Part shown: piece by piece, positions 54,005 to 62,610 of the stretch
Layout: each line of letters starts with the position of its first letter
How positions within the stretch are numbered: position 1 is the first letter of the stretch
DNA from: Rhizobium sp. P32RR-XVIII
Lineage (GTDB): Bacteria > Pseudomonadota > Alphaproteobacteria > Rhizobiales > Rhizobiaceae
Assembly (NCBI RefSeq): GCF_012641395.1
Contig: NZ_JABAIH010000002.1
Coordinates: forward strand, 682,001-746,000
Length of the DNA stretch: 64,000 bases
Direction: 5' to 3'
Translations under genes and position numbers: made by a program
The notes under the pieces: generated by a model
Told to the model about the DNA's origin: nothing
Database searches by the model: none
What the model saw: the letters and a program-made list of their open reading frames with translations, nothing else

Positions 54005-54331
54005 ATGCGAATCATAGGATTCAAGTTGTTCACTAATCTAAACTCACTCGAGGCTCTGTTGATCGACCTCCGCCGACTGAACTCTAATCAATTTCGAGAA
54101 GGTGATCTTGGAGCGGCGCCCCCAATACTTGATGGCTTTCGACTGGCAGCTAAAACCGCGCCATGCCTTCAAGGCTTGGTACAGGGACATCCGACCCTTC
54201 CAGACGGGCGAGCGATCGTGACCCGCGAGCTTCATGCGTATTTTGGTGACGTCTCAGGTTCACACGTCCGTACACAGAACCGATGGTACCGCCTTGGCCA
54301 CAAGGATGCGCTGGAAAGCTATCGCACGTGA
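54005..54331 (+). CDS. DUF6634-like protein
   Basis: A 108-residue product with APPILDGFRLAAKTAPCLQG, LVQGHPTLPDGRAIVTRELH and VRTQNRWYRLGHKD. This matches the pattern I recall for the DUF6634 family of rhizobial accessory DNA (GHP...DG...T and RT..R.YRLG). I prefer ATG 54005 because the upstream ATG 53984 lies inside a palindrome, but neither has a clear ribosome binding site. Function unknown. Confidence 0.55.
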   Translation: MRIIGFKLFTNLNSLEALLIDLRRLNSNQFREGDLGAAPPILDGFRLAAKTAPCLQGLVQGHPTLPDGRAIVTRELHAYFGDVSGSHVRTQNRWYRLGHKDALESYRT

Positions 54332-54479
54332 GATGAAGCAAACGATCAACAGGAGTCTTCAAGGAAGATCGGGAAGGGCACTACGCAGATGAGCTACCAG
54401 CATGCGGCGTCGCGCACGACTAAAAAAATCGCAGTCCTCGTGGGAATCAGCTCGTTGCCACGACCAGGCGAGGGTTAAC

Positions 54480-56228
54480 ATGCATCGTCGTCTTGACAAG
54501 GAGGTGATTGCTGACGTCGCCCAGTCTCCTGCGAAGTTCATGATGATCTGCGCTCTTCGCGAGGCATTACGCCCTAGGTGGCCGCAGCTACTACAATGAT
54601 AATGACATCAACCGGCCCGTTTTCGTCCTCACCAAGAAGCCGAAAACCAAAGGTCCAGAAAATGTTTCAATCTTCCGGCCCAAGCATCAGGCAATTTTCC
54701 TGACGTCTTCGATGGACCTCGTCTCCCTGTCATTGAAGCTGGCCGCAGACGCGATTATAGACGTTCCACCGCCGAAAGCGCGTCACCTCATGGCTGCACG
54801 CCGGGCCGCTGGCGTGGACGGTGTCGATCTCGCGATGGCGGAGGTAATCGCCAGCCAGCCAGCGGAAATAGTCATCGGGCTCTCGGCAAAGAATTCCTTG
54901 GCTGGGTTAGACATCGCCACGCTTACCAAACCTCTGCCTGAAAAGCGCGCGGGACCGAGGCTATCCGAGCTTCCAGGTTACGGGCCAGCTAAGTTCTGGG
55001 TCGCTGATCTTAAGGCGGACGTCGAGAACTGGCGGGAGGGTAAACTGAGATGGTCCGACGTCGACAAAGGCATTCTGGTCGGTGCACCGGGAACCGGAAA
55101 GGCCTTTTTCGCCCACGCGTTGGCCAATGAACTGGGATTCGACTTCATCTCCACGAGCGTTGCGGACTGGCAGGGCAAGCAGGGCGGATACCTAGGCGCC
55201 ACGCTCGCCGCGATGTCGGCCTCATTCGAGGACGCCATGTCCCGACGACGCGCAGTCCTTTTTATCGACGAACTGGATTCGCTCGGCGACCGGAGCCGGA
55301 TGAGGGACGATCACAGCTACTACGAGGGAAACGTAATCAATAGGTTCCTAGAGCTGACCACCCATCTGTTCGAGCAGGACGGAGCAGTGCTAGTTGCCGC
55401 TACTAACCGTCCGCATCTTATAGATCCGGCGGTACTGCGATCGGGCCGCCTGGAGGAGCACGTCTACCTGAGTCTTCCGGACGAGATGGAGCGCGCAGAT
55501 ATTCTTTCATATCACCTCGATCGCGCTCTGCAAACCGCCGAGCTTCGGCGTTTTACGGACGATCTTCGGCTTGCCACCGCTGCGGATCTTGAGAGATTGG
55601 CTCGTCGAGCGAAGCGGGTAGCGCGACGCCGGAACGGTGACGTCCAAGTGGACGACGTGCAGGCAGCTCTTCCTGCCAGGACTCCGTTGCCCGAGGAAGT
55701 CTTGCACAGAATCGCCGTGCACGAGGCTGGGCATGCACTTGCCGCACTGGCCTCCGGGTTCGTCGGCTCCGTCACCGTCCGTATTGAATCCCACATGACG
55801 GATGGGGCGACCGTTCGGGATGGCGGGCAGGTAAACTTCCGAATGAACGATCCGTGCTGCCTACGGAAAAGCAGCTCCTCGCGAATATCCGCATCAAACT
55901 TGGTGGAATGGCCGCAGAAGAGGTTGTCTTCGGCACTCGGTCGACCGGCGCTGGGGGACATCCGGGCTGCGACCTCGATCAGGCGTCCAGGATCGCCTAT
56001 CGCTTTGCCGGCAGTTATGGCTTCGGCAAGTCGCTGCGCTACCAGTGCGACACTAATCGCGTGGACGAATCCTTCATTGCAGCGCCCGACCTCAGGGCTG
56101 AGGTCGATGCGATTCTGATGCGGGAGTATCGGACGATCAAGGAGCTTCTCACGAAGGGGAAGACAAGACTTATGAGCCTGGCCGCCGAGCTTGTCGTAAG
56201 CAGAGAGATGCGGATCGATAAAGCATGA
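54480..56228 (+). pseudogene. FtsH-like AAA ATPase / M41 peptidase, broken by two frame changes
   Basis: Three reading frames joined give one protein. Frame one from ATG 54480 reads MHRRLDKEVIADVAQSPAKF; a second takes over near 54560 (GGRSYYNDNDINRPVFVLTK); a third takes over near 55840 (LPTEKQLLANIRIKLGG). The AAA domain has GAPGTGKAFFAHAL, where the Walker A Thr/Ser is Ala, then Walker B VLFIDELDSLGDRS and AATNRPHLIDPAVLRSGR. The zinc site HEAGH is near 55728, and the third ligand in GCDLDQASRIA lies past the last break. Most likely decayed; no slippery heptamer is seen at the last break. Confidence 0.7.
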
Positions 56229-56262
56229 GACCTATCGTGCCTTTGAAGAGACCACGTCCGAC

Positions 56263-57921
56263 ATGGATGTGCTTCGATCGGAGATCCGTCAGAGTATCCG
56301 GCAGTCGGACTCTCATCCCGCCGTCGCGGATGACCCTTGGGAAGTGGATGAGTGGCTCCGGAGGCGCGAAGCGGCACTCAAGGATAGGGACGAGCTGGCG
56401 GCCATCGAGCGGGAGATCGCCGAGGTCCGCGATTCCATCGAGCACGCGAAGCGGCTGCTGGTGCAGGCCCTGGCCGACGTGAAGGTGGCGTTCAATGCGG
56501 ACGCCGACATCACCGCGCTGACGTCATTCGCGGAAGACGCTCTGAGTGCGTTCCACGCCTCTGCGAATGCGGCCATCCAAGTCGAGATGCTTCGAACGGA
56601 GGTCGCCGAAAGGAGACACGCCCTAGAGGCCGTCAAGGACGCTGCCACCGCGTGGTCGACCGACTGGGAAACCGTCTGCGGCGGATGCTGGCTTCGCGAA
56701 ATCGGACAAGCTCCAAATGTCGGCGCCGTTGCAGAGATCCTGACTGTTCTCGAACGGCTGTCTTCTGCCGTCGAGGCGCGGGAAGGGCTGGTCGACCGCA
56801 TTCAGAAAATGGAGAAGGACAAGGTTTCGTTCGAGACGAGGGTGCACGAGCTTTGCGCGTCGCTCGACCTGGCAACCGACGGGACACCGCTCGCGCTATG
56901 CCAGGCGGTCTTCGAGAAGATCAAGTCGGCGGGTCTGGACGCCGAACGCCTTGAAAAGCTGAAGCGCGATTTGGACAATATGCGGCGCGACGAACACGCA
57001 CTCAATGTCGCCCAGGATCTTCTCGTAGCGCGCGTCACTCAGATGTTGGAGTTCTTCGCTGTAGCCACCCTCGAAGAGGTCGAGAGCGGCATTGACCTCG
57101 CGGCACGGCACCGGGACCTGGCAAACGCGATCGCAGAAGCAGAACAGGAACTGCTTCAGATAACCGGTCGCGGGTCTGTAGCGGAGGTCGAGGAGATGAC
57201 CGCCTCTATCGATCGGTCAGAGCTGGAGGAAGAACTCGCGAAGCTGGCACCCGTTCTCGACGACCAGGACGCCCGATGCCGGGAAGTCTTCCACAGCCGA
57301 TCGAAGGCCCAGGACGCACTCGATGAAATCGGCGGCGATGCCAAAGTTGCCACACTGGAAGAACAGCGACGGACGACGTTGCTTGAGATCGAGGAAAGCG
57401 CTCGTCGGTATATGGAGGTCCGCGCGGGCGGCGCGGCTACCGAGCAAGCTCTAAAGCGGTATCGGGACCGTCATCGCAGCGGAATGATGGCCCGTGCATC
57501 AGACGCATTCCGCACAATCAGCCGAGGCGCCTATCAAGGCGTAGCCGCCCAGCCGGGGAAGGATGGCGACGTTCTGATCGCCGTGTCGGCTTCCGGAGGA
57601 TCGAAGGCCGCAAACGAGTTGTCGAAGGGTGCCCGGTTCCAGTTGTATCTGGCTCTCCGCGTTGCCGGCTACCATGAATTCGTCGCCAACCGGACGCCGA
57701 TCCCGTTCATCGCCGACGACATCATGGAGACCTTTGACGACTTCCGGGCCGAGGAGGCGTTCCGTCTGTTTGCGGAAATGGGGATGCATGGGCAGGTCAT
57801 TTACCTAACCCATCACAGGCATCTCACCGAAATTGCCAGGAAGGTTTGCCCGAACGTGCGGCTGCATGACCTTGAGGAAGTTGGAAAGTCAGCGACCCTT
57901 CATGTTGTCGCGGCGGAGTAG
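56263..57921 (+). CDS. C-terminal half of a YhaN-like SMC/Rad50-type ATPase
   Basis: A 552-residue protein that is mostly coiled coil (for example RRREAALKDRDELAAIEREI) and ends in an ABC-type head half: signature ANELSKGARFQLYLALRVAG and Walker B PIPFIADDIMETFDD, then VIYLTHHRHLTEIARKV. Full YhaN-type proteins are about twice as long and carry Walker A at the N-terminus; none is found here. The homology continues upstream to ETYRAFEETTSD at 56227, right at the stop of the broken protease gene, so the 5' half was cut off there. Unlikely to hydrolyse ATP alone. The usual nuclease partner is absent. Confidence 0.72.
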   Translation: MDVLRSEIRQSIRQSDSHPAVADDPWEVDEWLRRREAALKDRDELAAIEREIAEVRDSIEHAKRLLVQALADVKVAFNADADITALTSFAEDALSAFHASANAAIQVEMLRTEVAERRHALEAVKDAATAWSTDWETVCGGCWLREIGQAPNVGAVAEILTVLERLSSAVEAREGLVDRIQKMEKDKVSFETRVHELCASLDLATDGTPLALCQAVFEKIKSAGLDAERLEKLKRDLDNMRRDEHALNVAQDLLVARVTQMLEFFAVATLEEVESGIDLAARHRDLANAIAEAEQELLQITGRGSVAEVEEMTASIDRSELEEELAKLAPVLDDQDARCREVFHSRSKAQDALDEIGGDAKVATLEEQRRTTLLEIEESARRYMEVRAGGAATEQALKRYRDRHRSGMMARASDAFRTISRGAYQGVAAQPGKDGDVLIAVSASGGSKAANELSKGARFQLYLALRVAGYHEFVANRTPIPFIADDIMETFDDFRAEEAFRLFAEMGMHGQVIYLTHHRHLTEIARKVCPNVRLHDLEEVGKSATLHVVAAE

Positions 57922-58197
57922 TTGAGGGTGTGACCTAAGGAGCTCTCCTGAACAGCGCCGGATCTGCCACCCACATTCTTCGGGCGCCTCAAGCGGCCGG
58001 TATGACAGGCTGGTCGGCGGCATGCGGTCCGGGCACGTGCCCCGCCGGTGCAACTGTCCTGATAAGGCGAGCTGCGGTACTGTCGGTGGCTGTGTTCGAC
58101 AGGCTGGAATTTCATCAAACTCGCCAGCCAAACCGCTGCGAGCGTAGCCTGCTTTCGAGCGACGCGATGGCTGCCTGACAAGAAGACGGGCTTCAAA
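57922..58197. other. Spacer after the truncated ATPase
   Basis: No supported gene. Open frames on both strands are low-complexity shadows without starts. Together with 58396-58537 it forms a poorly coding stretch of the island. Confidence 0.4.
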
Positions 58198-58395
58198 TCA
58201 CGTCAGCAGGTCTCCATGGATTACGGACAGCACAGGCCTGATGTTTATCGGCAGTTGGCTTTCGTCCCTTCGCTCGGCGAGACTCGCATTTTCGAGAATT
58301 GCCATCTGAAGAAGATACATGAAAAAATGATCCTCCTCTTTAACAAGCTGACAGATAGCCATCAGGTGGTCGTGTATGATTTTTCGGTCATGCAT
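58198..58395 (-). CDS. Small hypothetical protein, 65 aa
   Basis: A 65-residue helical product, HLMAICQLVKEEDHFFMYLL and QMAILENASLAERR, with GGGGGAG upstream of the ATG. The opposite strand also has an open frame of similar size; I prefer this one because of the helical, protein-like composition. Family not recognised. Confidence 0.35.
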   Translation of the reverse strand: MHDRKIIHDHLMAICQLVKEEDHFFMYLLQMAILENASLAERRDESQLPINIRPVLSVIHGDLLT

Positions 58396-58537
58396 GGCTC
58401 AACGCTCCCCCAAGTCGCGTGACAATTGCGCGTCAGTACTTGAGCCTGCGATCGTGATCGCATCGTGAATTTCGGCTACGAATTACCGTGAAAGCGACAC
58501 TCTTCGGGGGACTTGGTATTAGCGCCGCAGTGTCAAA

Positions 58538-60436
58538 TTAGCGAGCGATGGCCTCCATCAAGCGCATACGCCGTAGGGTAGTGTTGGGATAGTCGTTGTC
58601 CAACAGACGGGCCATGTGAAAATCTGGCTCGGCGCTCTGTATTCGAGTGATGGTGCGGGTAAGCTCGTCTGTTCGTCCAGCGTGATTGTACAGAGCAACG
58701 AGATACCGGAGAGGGTCCATGAATGAGGGGCGCAGGATCGCCGCCATTTCCGCATGATGCGTGGCGATTTCATATTCACCCAATGCAGTGGCAGACATGC
58801 AGCAAAAGAATTCAATGAGGGCGCGACATTCACTGCCCCCGGCCAGTGCCAATGCCATCGACGCCGATCTCTGGCTATCCGGTCGGTTATCGATTATCAG
58901 CTCGGTGTTGGAAAGGATCGCGTGGGTGATGGCATTCAGGGGATCAAGGGCTACGGCGTGAGTCGCGAGTTGAAGCGAACTCTTGACCGATCCGCCGAAC
59001 AGATACTCGATATGGGCGGCTACGCCTAAGGCAATCGCACTGGAAGGAGCCTCCTGTATCGCTTCTCGCGCCAACATCATCGTGTCCGTAGCGTCGCCGC
59101 CCAGAAAGTGAGATGACCGATGTTGAAACTGCGCTACGATTCTTAGATATGATCGCCACGCCAAATATTGCGGCCTGGGGTCGTATTCATAGGCGAGCCG
59201 TAGGTGGGCGTCAGCTTGTAGCAGACGATGCTTGTCAAACTGGAATATGAGGTTCCGGCCTCGATTGGCCATCATGGCGGCACAATCCGGAATTTCGAGG
59301 TCGTCGCTGCGCGTTCTGAAGGTTCTTAGAACTGCTTCAACAATCTCGGAGCAGACTGGATGCATTAGTTCATCGTTGAAGAACATCGGCACCCGAACGC
59401 TCCGCGTCCAAAATATCTGACCCCGTGACGGGTGGAGGATGGTGATGGAGAGCCATTGCTGTCCAGGGGGCATCCTCGCCGATACGACGAGCCCCCTTCG
59501 GGGAGGCTCCCGACGAATTGGCGTTGCGCAATCAAAGTCCTGGAAAATCTGAAAATCGGAGAAATCAAGCAGCGATGCCGTAACGAGAGACAAGACGCTC
59601 TTGACGATCGCTTGCCCTTCCGAGGTCCCCGTGCCATCGCAGCGCAAAAAGATAACCGGATTGTCGAGTCGCCTTTGCACGTGAGTTTCATTGGCATCGC
59701 CTCGAAGGGGCGGGCTGAACGTCAGGCGTTCGTTTCTTATCCATTCTTCGAATTCAGCATCGGGAATATCAAGATCGCCAAACAGCTCGATATCGCACTT
59801 GTCGGCACCACGACCGAAGGGGCGATCGAAGTTGACGACAAAGCCCCGAGAATCGAGCCGGACCTTCTCCCGACCCGCTGTGAGGATACCGGCTTGCTCG
59901 CCAAACGCTCGGCGGATGTCCATCAACGACTGACGTAAGCTGTCCGCACCCTGCTTCTGGCTGCGGTCGCTCCACAGTTTGTCTTGAAGCCATTCGCGGC
60001 TCCTGCAATGATCAGGGGCCAGAGCCAGCAGGGCGATCAGCCCGCGAGCTTTCAACCCCTTAGGCGTGAGGTCCTCGCCATGCTCACCAGTGACGCGAAA
60101 CCCGCCGAAAGCGCTTAGGGATATTATGGCGGCCCACCATTGCGGTAAGAGATCGCAACATCCGCTGTCGATCAAGCCTATCTGATCGGCAAGCGGATCA
60201 ACCGACAAGTATGGAATATTGCTCAAATCAGGTAGGGCTTGCGGGAAATCGTAGTGAACTTGAAACTTGTGTTCGCCCTCAGCTTCCACGAGCAGACGGG
60301 CGCTAGGACAGTTAAATAACGCTCTTGTGGCGGCAGCGGCGGACTCTTCAGTCGCTAGTAGTGGACACCGCCGCGCGTGTGCAGTACCAGCCAGGAAACT
60401 GAGCAAGGCAAAGCATACAACAATGCTGATCTTCAT
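58538..60436 (-). CDS. SARP/CadC-type winged-helix regulator with TPR-like C-terminus and odd N-terminus
   Basis: About 632 residues from ATG 60436. From about residue 105 it has a winged helix of the OmpR/SARP type: FGGFRVTGEHGEDLTPKGLK, ARGLIALLALAPDHCRSREW and SLRQSLMDIRRAFGEQAG. The C-terminal half is helical and TPR-like (TDTMMLAREAIQEAPSSAIA). The first ~100 residues look like a different, exported protein: signal peptide MKISIVVCFALLSFLAGTAH and Cys-containing segments. A DNA-binding domain behind a signal peptide makes no sense, so either the true start is internal (for example a TTG near 60174) or two genes are fused. Confidence 0.65.
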   Translation of the reverse strand: MKISIVVCFALLSFLAGTAHARRCPLLATEESAAAATRALFNCPSARLLVEAEGEHKFQVHYDFPQALPDLSNIPYLSVDPLADQIGLIDSGCCDLLPQWWAAIISLSAFGGFRVTGEHGEDLTPKGLKARGLIALLALAPDHCRSREWLQDKLWSDRSQKQGADSLRQSLMDIRRAFGEQAGILTAGREKVRLDSRGFVVNFDRPFGRGADKCDIELFGDLDIPDAEFEEWIRNERLTFSPPLRGDANETHVQRRLDNPVIFLRCDGTGTSEGQAIVKSVLSLVTASLLDFSDFQIFQDFDCATPIRREPPRRGLVVSARMPPGQQWLSITILHPSRGQIFWTRSVRVPMFFNDELMHPVCSEIVEAVLRTFRTRSDDLEIPDCAAMMANRGRNLIFQFDKHRLLQADAHLRLAYEYDPRPQYLAWRSYLRIVAQFQHRSSHFLGGDATDTMMLAREAIQEAPSSAIALGVAAHIEYLFGGSVKSSLQLATHAVALDPLNAITHAILSNTELIIDNRPDSQRSASMALALAGGSECRALIEFFCCMSATALGEYEIATHHAEMAAILRPSFMDPLRYLVALYNHAGRTDELTRTITRIQSAEPDFHMARLLDNDYPNTTLRRMRLMEAIAR

Positions 60437-60814
60437 TTCGGCGGCCCCCGTCGCCAGTGGCGCGGAAAATATTACCAACCTTAATTATTCACGCTAATAG
60501 ATGACTATATTCTACCATTGCGCGAATTTGCAATTCAACTTTCGCATTATTGATGCCAGGGGGGTCCTGTTCCATGCCTTTAGACAACGTAAACTTAGAA
60601 CTCTTGTCCGAACGCGTACTCTCAGAAACGAACCGAGGCAAACATCCGTCGGTTACAGCAGGGGTTGGTCGTGGGAGTGAGCACACGTTGCATGGAAACC
60701 TCGCCGTCACGTCGTTACGGGAATATCTTGATCCCTCCCGCCGAGCGCTCAATGATCTGCTGGCTCGGCATGAGAACCCGGATTTCGTTTCGACACTGTT
60801 TTGCCGTTCTGGCT
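60437..60814. other. Right border of the island, no supported gene
   Basis: About 380 bp between the SARP gene and the otnK stub. An AT-rich patch at 60470-60550 probably holds a promoter. A plus-strand frame from 60550 to 60873 runs into the otnK stub and has no family likeness. Confidence 0.4.
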
Positions 60815-60901
60815 CTAGATCGTCCGCATGCCCTCTCGCGCCAGCATCAGGGCCAGATCGGTGGCGCCGGTGAGGTCGTCGGCAATGGCTCCAAGCAGCA
60901 T
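60815..60901 (-). pseudogene. otnK: 3-oxo-tetronate kinase, only the first 28 codons
   Basis: The frame starts with the canonical OtnK/DUF1537 N-terminus LLGAIADDLTGATDLALMLA and reaches REGMRTI before a stop. Full kinases are about 420 residues, so about 93 percent is missing. The start overlaps the otnI stop (TGATG), so the two were coupled. The break at about 60818 is the right edge of the foreign-looking segment. Confidence 0.8.
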
Positions 60902-61698
60902 CAGCCGATCCTTTCGGGCTGCGGCACGAAAGCCCGCATCCATCCCAGCGCGGCGCTCGTGCGGTCCTTCGGGGCATATTCGCAGCCGATCCAGCCATTA
61001 TATCCGAGCAATTCGAGGCTCTCGAAAATGAAGGGGTAATTGATCTCGCCGGTGCCGGGTTCGTGGCGGCCGGGATTGTCGGCCACCTGCACATGGGCGA
61101 TCCGCGATTGCAGCCGCTCGAAATTGCGGATGAGATCGCCCTGCATGACCTGAAGATGATAGAAATCATATTGCAGGAAAAGGTTGTCGGAGCCGACCCT
61201 GCCGGCAATCTCTTCGAACTTCGCCACGCTTGAAATCACGCAGCCGGGATTGTCGCGGCGGTTGAGGATCTCGACAAGCAGCCTGATGCCGTCCTTGGCC
61301 AGGCGGTCGGCCGCATAACGGAGATTGCCGCAAAGCGTCTCTTCGGCCGCCTCGTCCTTCAGGCCGTCCGGTTTCAGGCCGGCAAGACAATTCAACTGCG
61401 GACAGCCGAGCGTCCTGGCGTAATCGGCGGCCTGTTCCAGGCCGTGCCGGAACTCCTCCTCCCGACCGGGAAGGCAGGCGATGCCGCGCTCTCCTGCGTC
61501 CCAGTTGCCGAGCGGAAGGTTGAACAGCACCTGCTCGAGGCCGTTTTGCCGGAGGTGCTCCAGAAGGACCTCCTTCGGGATATGATAGGCGGCGCGATAT
61601 TCGATGCCCCGGAAGCCATCGGCCGCGGCCGCGGCAAAGCGATCCAGGAAATCGTACTCGGTATAGAGCTGGGTCAAGTTGGCGTTGAATTTTAGCAC
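60901..61698 (-). CDS. otnI: 2-oxo-tetronate isomerase / hydroxypyruvate isomerase family
   Basis: A 265-residue TIM-barrel isomerase of the Hyi/OtnI group. It begins LKFNANLTQLYTEYDFLDRF, and has LFNLPLGNWDAGERGIACLP, LLVEILNRRDNPGCVIS with the metal glutamate, and FLQYDFYHLQVMQGDL. Next to the otnK stub, OtnI (2-oxo-tetronate to 3-oxo-tetronate) is the better call than plain hydroxypyruvate isomerase. With otnK lost the pathway is probably broken here unless another kinase exists. Confidence 0.85.
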   Translation of the reverse strand: MLKFNANLTQLYTEYDFLDRFAAAAADGFRGIEYRAAYHIPKEVLLEHLRQNGLEQVLFNLPLGNWDAGERGIACLPGREEEFRHGLEQAADYARTLGCPQLNCLAGLKPDGLKDEAAEETLCGNLRYAADRLAKDGIRLLVEILNRRDNPGCVISSVAKFEEIAGRVGSDNLFLQYDFYHLQVMQGDLIRNFERLQSRIAHVQVADNPGRHEPGTGEINYPFIFESLELLGYNGWIGCEYAPKDRTSAALGWMRAFVPQPERIG

Positions 61699-61791
61699 AG
61701 GCGGCGTCCTCGTTCCCTTGATCCCGAGAAGTAGCGGCTGGCTGTTGCCGCGTCCAATTGCAACATTCGCGTCATTTATTCGGTCAACATA

Positions 61792-61840
61792 TTATTTGCG
61801 AGGCATTCGACCCGGCGTTTTTATTCTGTCCTGCAAATAA
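61792..61840. promoter_or_regulatory. Spaced inverted repeat between otnI and the RraA gene
   Basis: TTATTTGC (61792-61799) and GCAAATAA (61833-61840) are exact inverted repeats, 41 bp between equivalent points, in the divergent promoter region. Could bind a looping or paired regulator. Confidence 0.35.
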
Positions 61841-61921
61841 GAGCCTTATCACTTTGAATTGGCCCGACCCCGGCCATGCCTCCTATTGTCTGATGGAGCT
61901 TACATTCAACAGGAGCGCGTG

Positions 61922-62602
61922 ATGACGATTTTGAGAGTTATGCAGCCGAAACGACGGGTCTCACCGCAGACGGTCGACAAGTACCGCGTCATTCCGGCGG
62001 CTGTCATCAGCGACAGCATGTCCCGGCTGGCCGCCGGCGGCGCTGCCCTCCGACCGATGCACGGCGGCGGCAAGGTGCTCGCCGGACCGGCATTCACGGT
62101 CAAGACGCGGCCCGGCGACAATCTTTTCGTTCACAAGGCGATCGACACCGCACATCCGGGCGACATCATTGTCGTCGATGCCGGCGGCGATCTCACCAAT
62201 GCGATCGTCGGTGAAATGATGCTGACGCATGCCGAGACACGCGGCATTGCCGGCGTGGTGATCTACGGTGCGATCCGCGACTACGGACATGTGAAGAACC
62301 ATACTTTCCCCGTCTTTGCGGCAGGTGTCACGCATCGCGGACCGCTTCACGACGGCCCCGGCGAAATCAACGTGCCGATCGCGATCAACGGTATGGTCAT
62401 CGAACCCGGCGACCTGATGATCGGCGACGATGACGGCCTGATGTGCATTCCCTATGACGAGACGGAACTGGTCTATGCGCCGGCCGCCACGCGTCTTGCC
62501 GGCGAGAACGCACAGCGCGAACGGGTGCGCAACGGAACGGTCGAACGCCGCTGGATTGATGATTGCCTGGCAAAGATCGACTACAGCGTCGAATATCTGT
62601 GA
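61922..62602 (+). CDS. RraA-family protein (4-carboxy-4-hydroxy-2-oxoadipate aldolase type)
   Basis: A 226-residue RraA/HMG-aldolase-fold protein. Conserved blocks: PAAVISDSMSRLAAGGAALR, GDIIVVDAGGDLTNAIVGEM and the G-x20-RD motif ending in VVIYGAIRDYG. The acidic residue that follows RD in true HMG/CHA aldolases is not evident (RDYGH), so the reaction may differ. Members often work in degradation of acid sugars. ATG 61922 follows AGGAG. First gene of a plus-strand operon. Confidence 0.82.
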   Translation: MTILRVMQPKRRVSPQTVDKYRVIPAAVISDSMSRLAAGGAALRPMHGGGKVLAGPAFTVKTRPGDNLFVHKAIDTAHPGDIIVVDAGGDLTNAIVGEMMLTHAETRGIAGVVIYGAIRDYGHVKNHTFPVFAAGVTHRGPLHDGPGEINVPIAINGMVIEPGDLMIGDDDGLMCIPYDETELVYAPAATRLAGENAQRERVRNGTVERRWIDDCLAKIDYSVEYL

Positions 62603-62610
62603 AGGCGCCG

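Noticed and set aside
55830..55860. Programmed -1 frameshift in the AAA/M41 gene
   Set aside because: No X-XXY-YYZ slippery heptamer, and the gene has a second frame change and a Walker A substitution, so decay is simpler.
53068..60818. Attachment-site duplication of the tRNA-Cys 3' end at the right side of the island
   Set aside because: No copy of the T-arm/acceptor sequence was found by eye near 60.8 kb.
60550..60873. Plus-strand frame of 107 codons at the island border
   Set aside because: It reads through the otnK stub antisense, has no family likeness and no good ribosome binding site.
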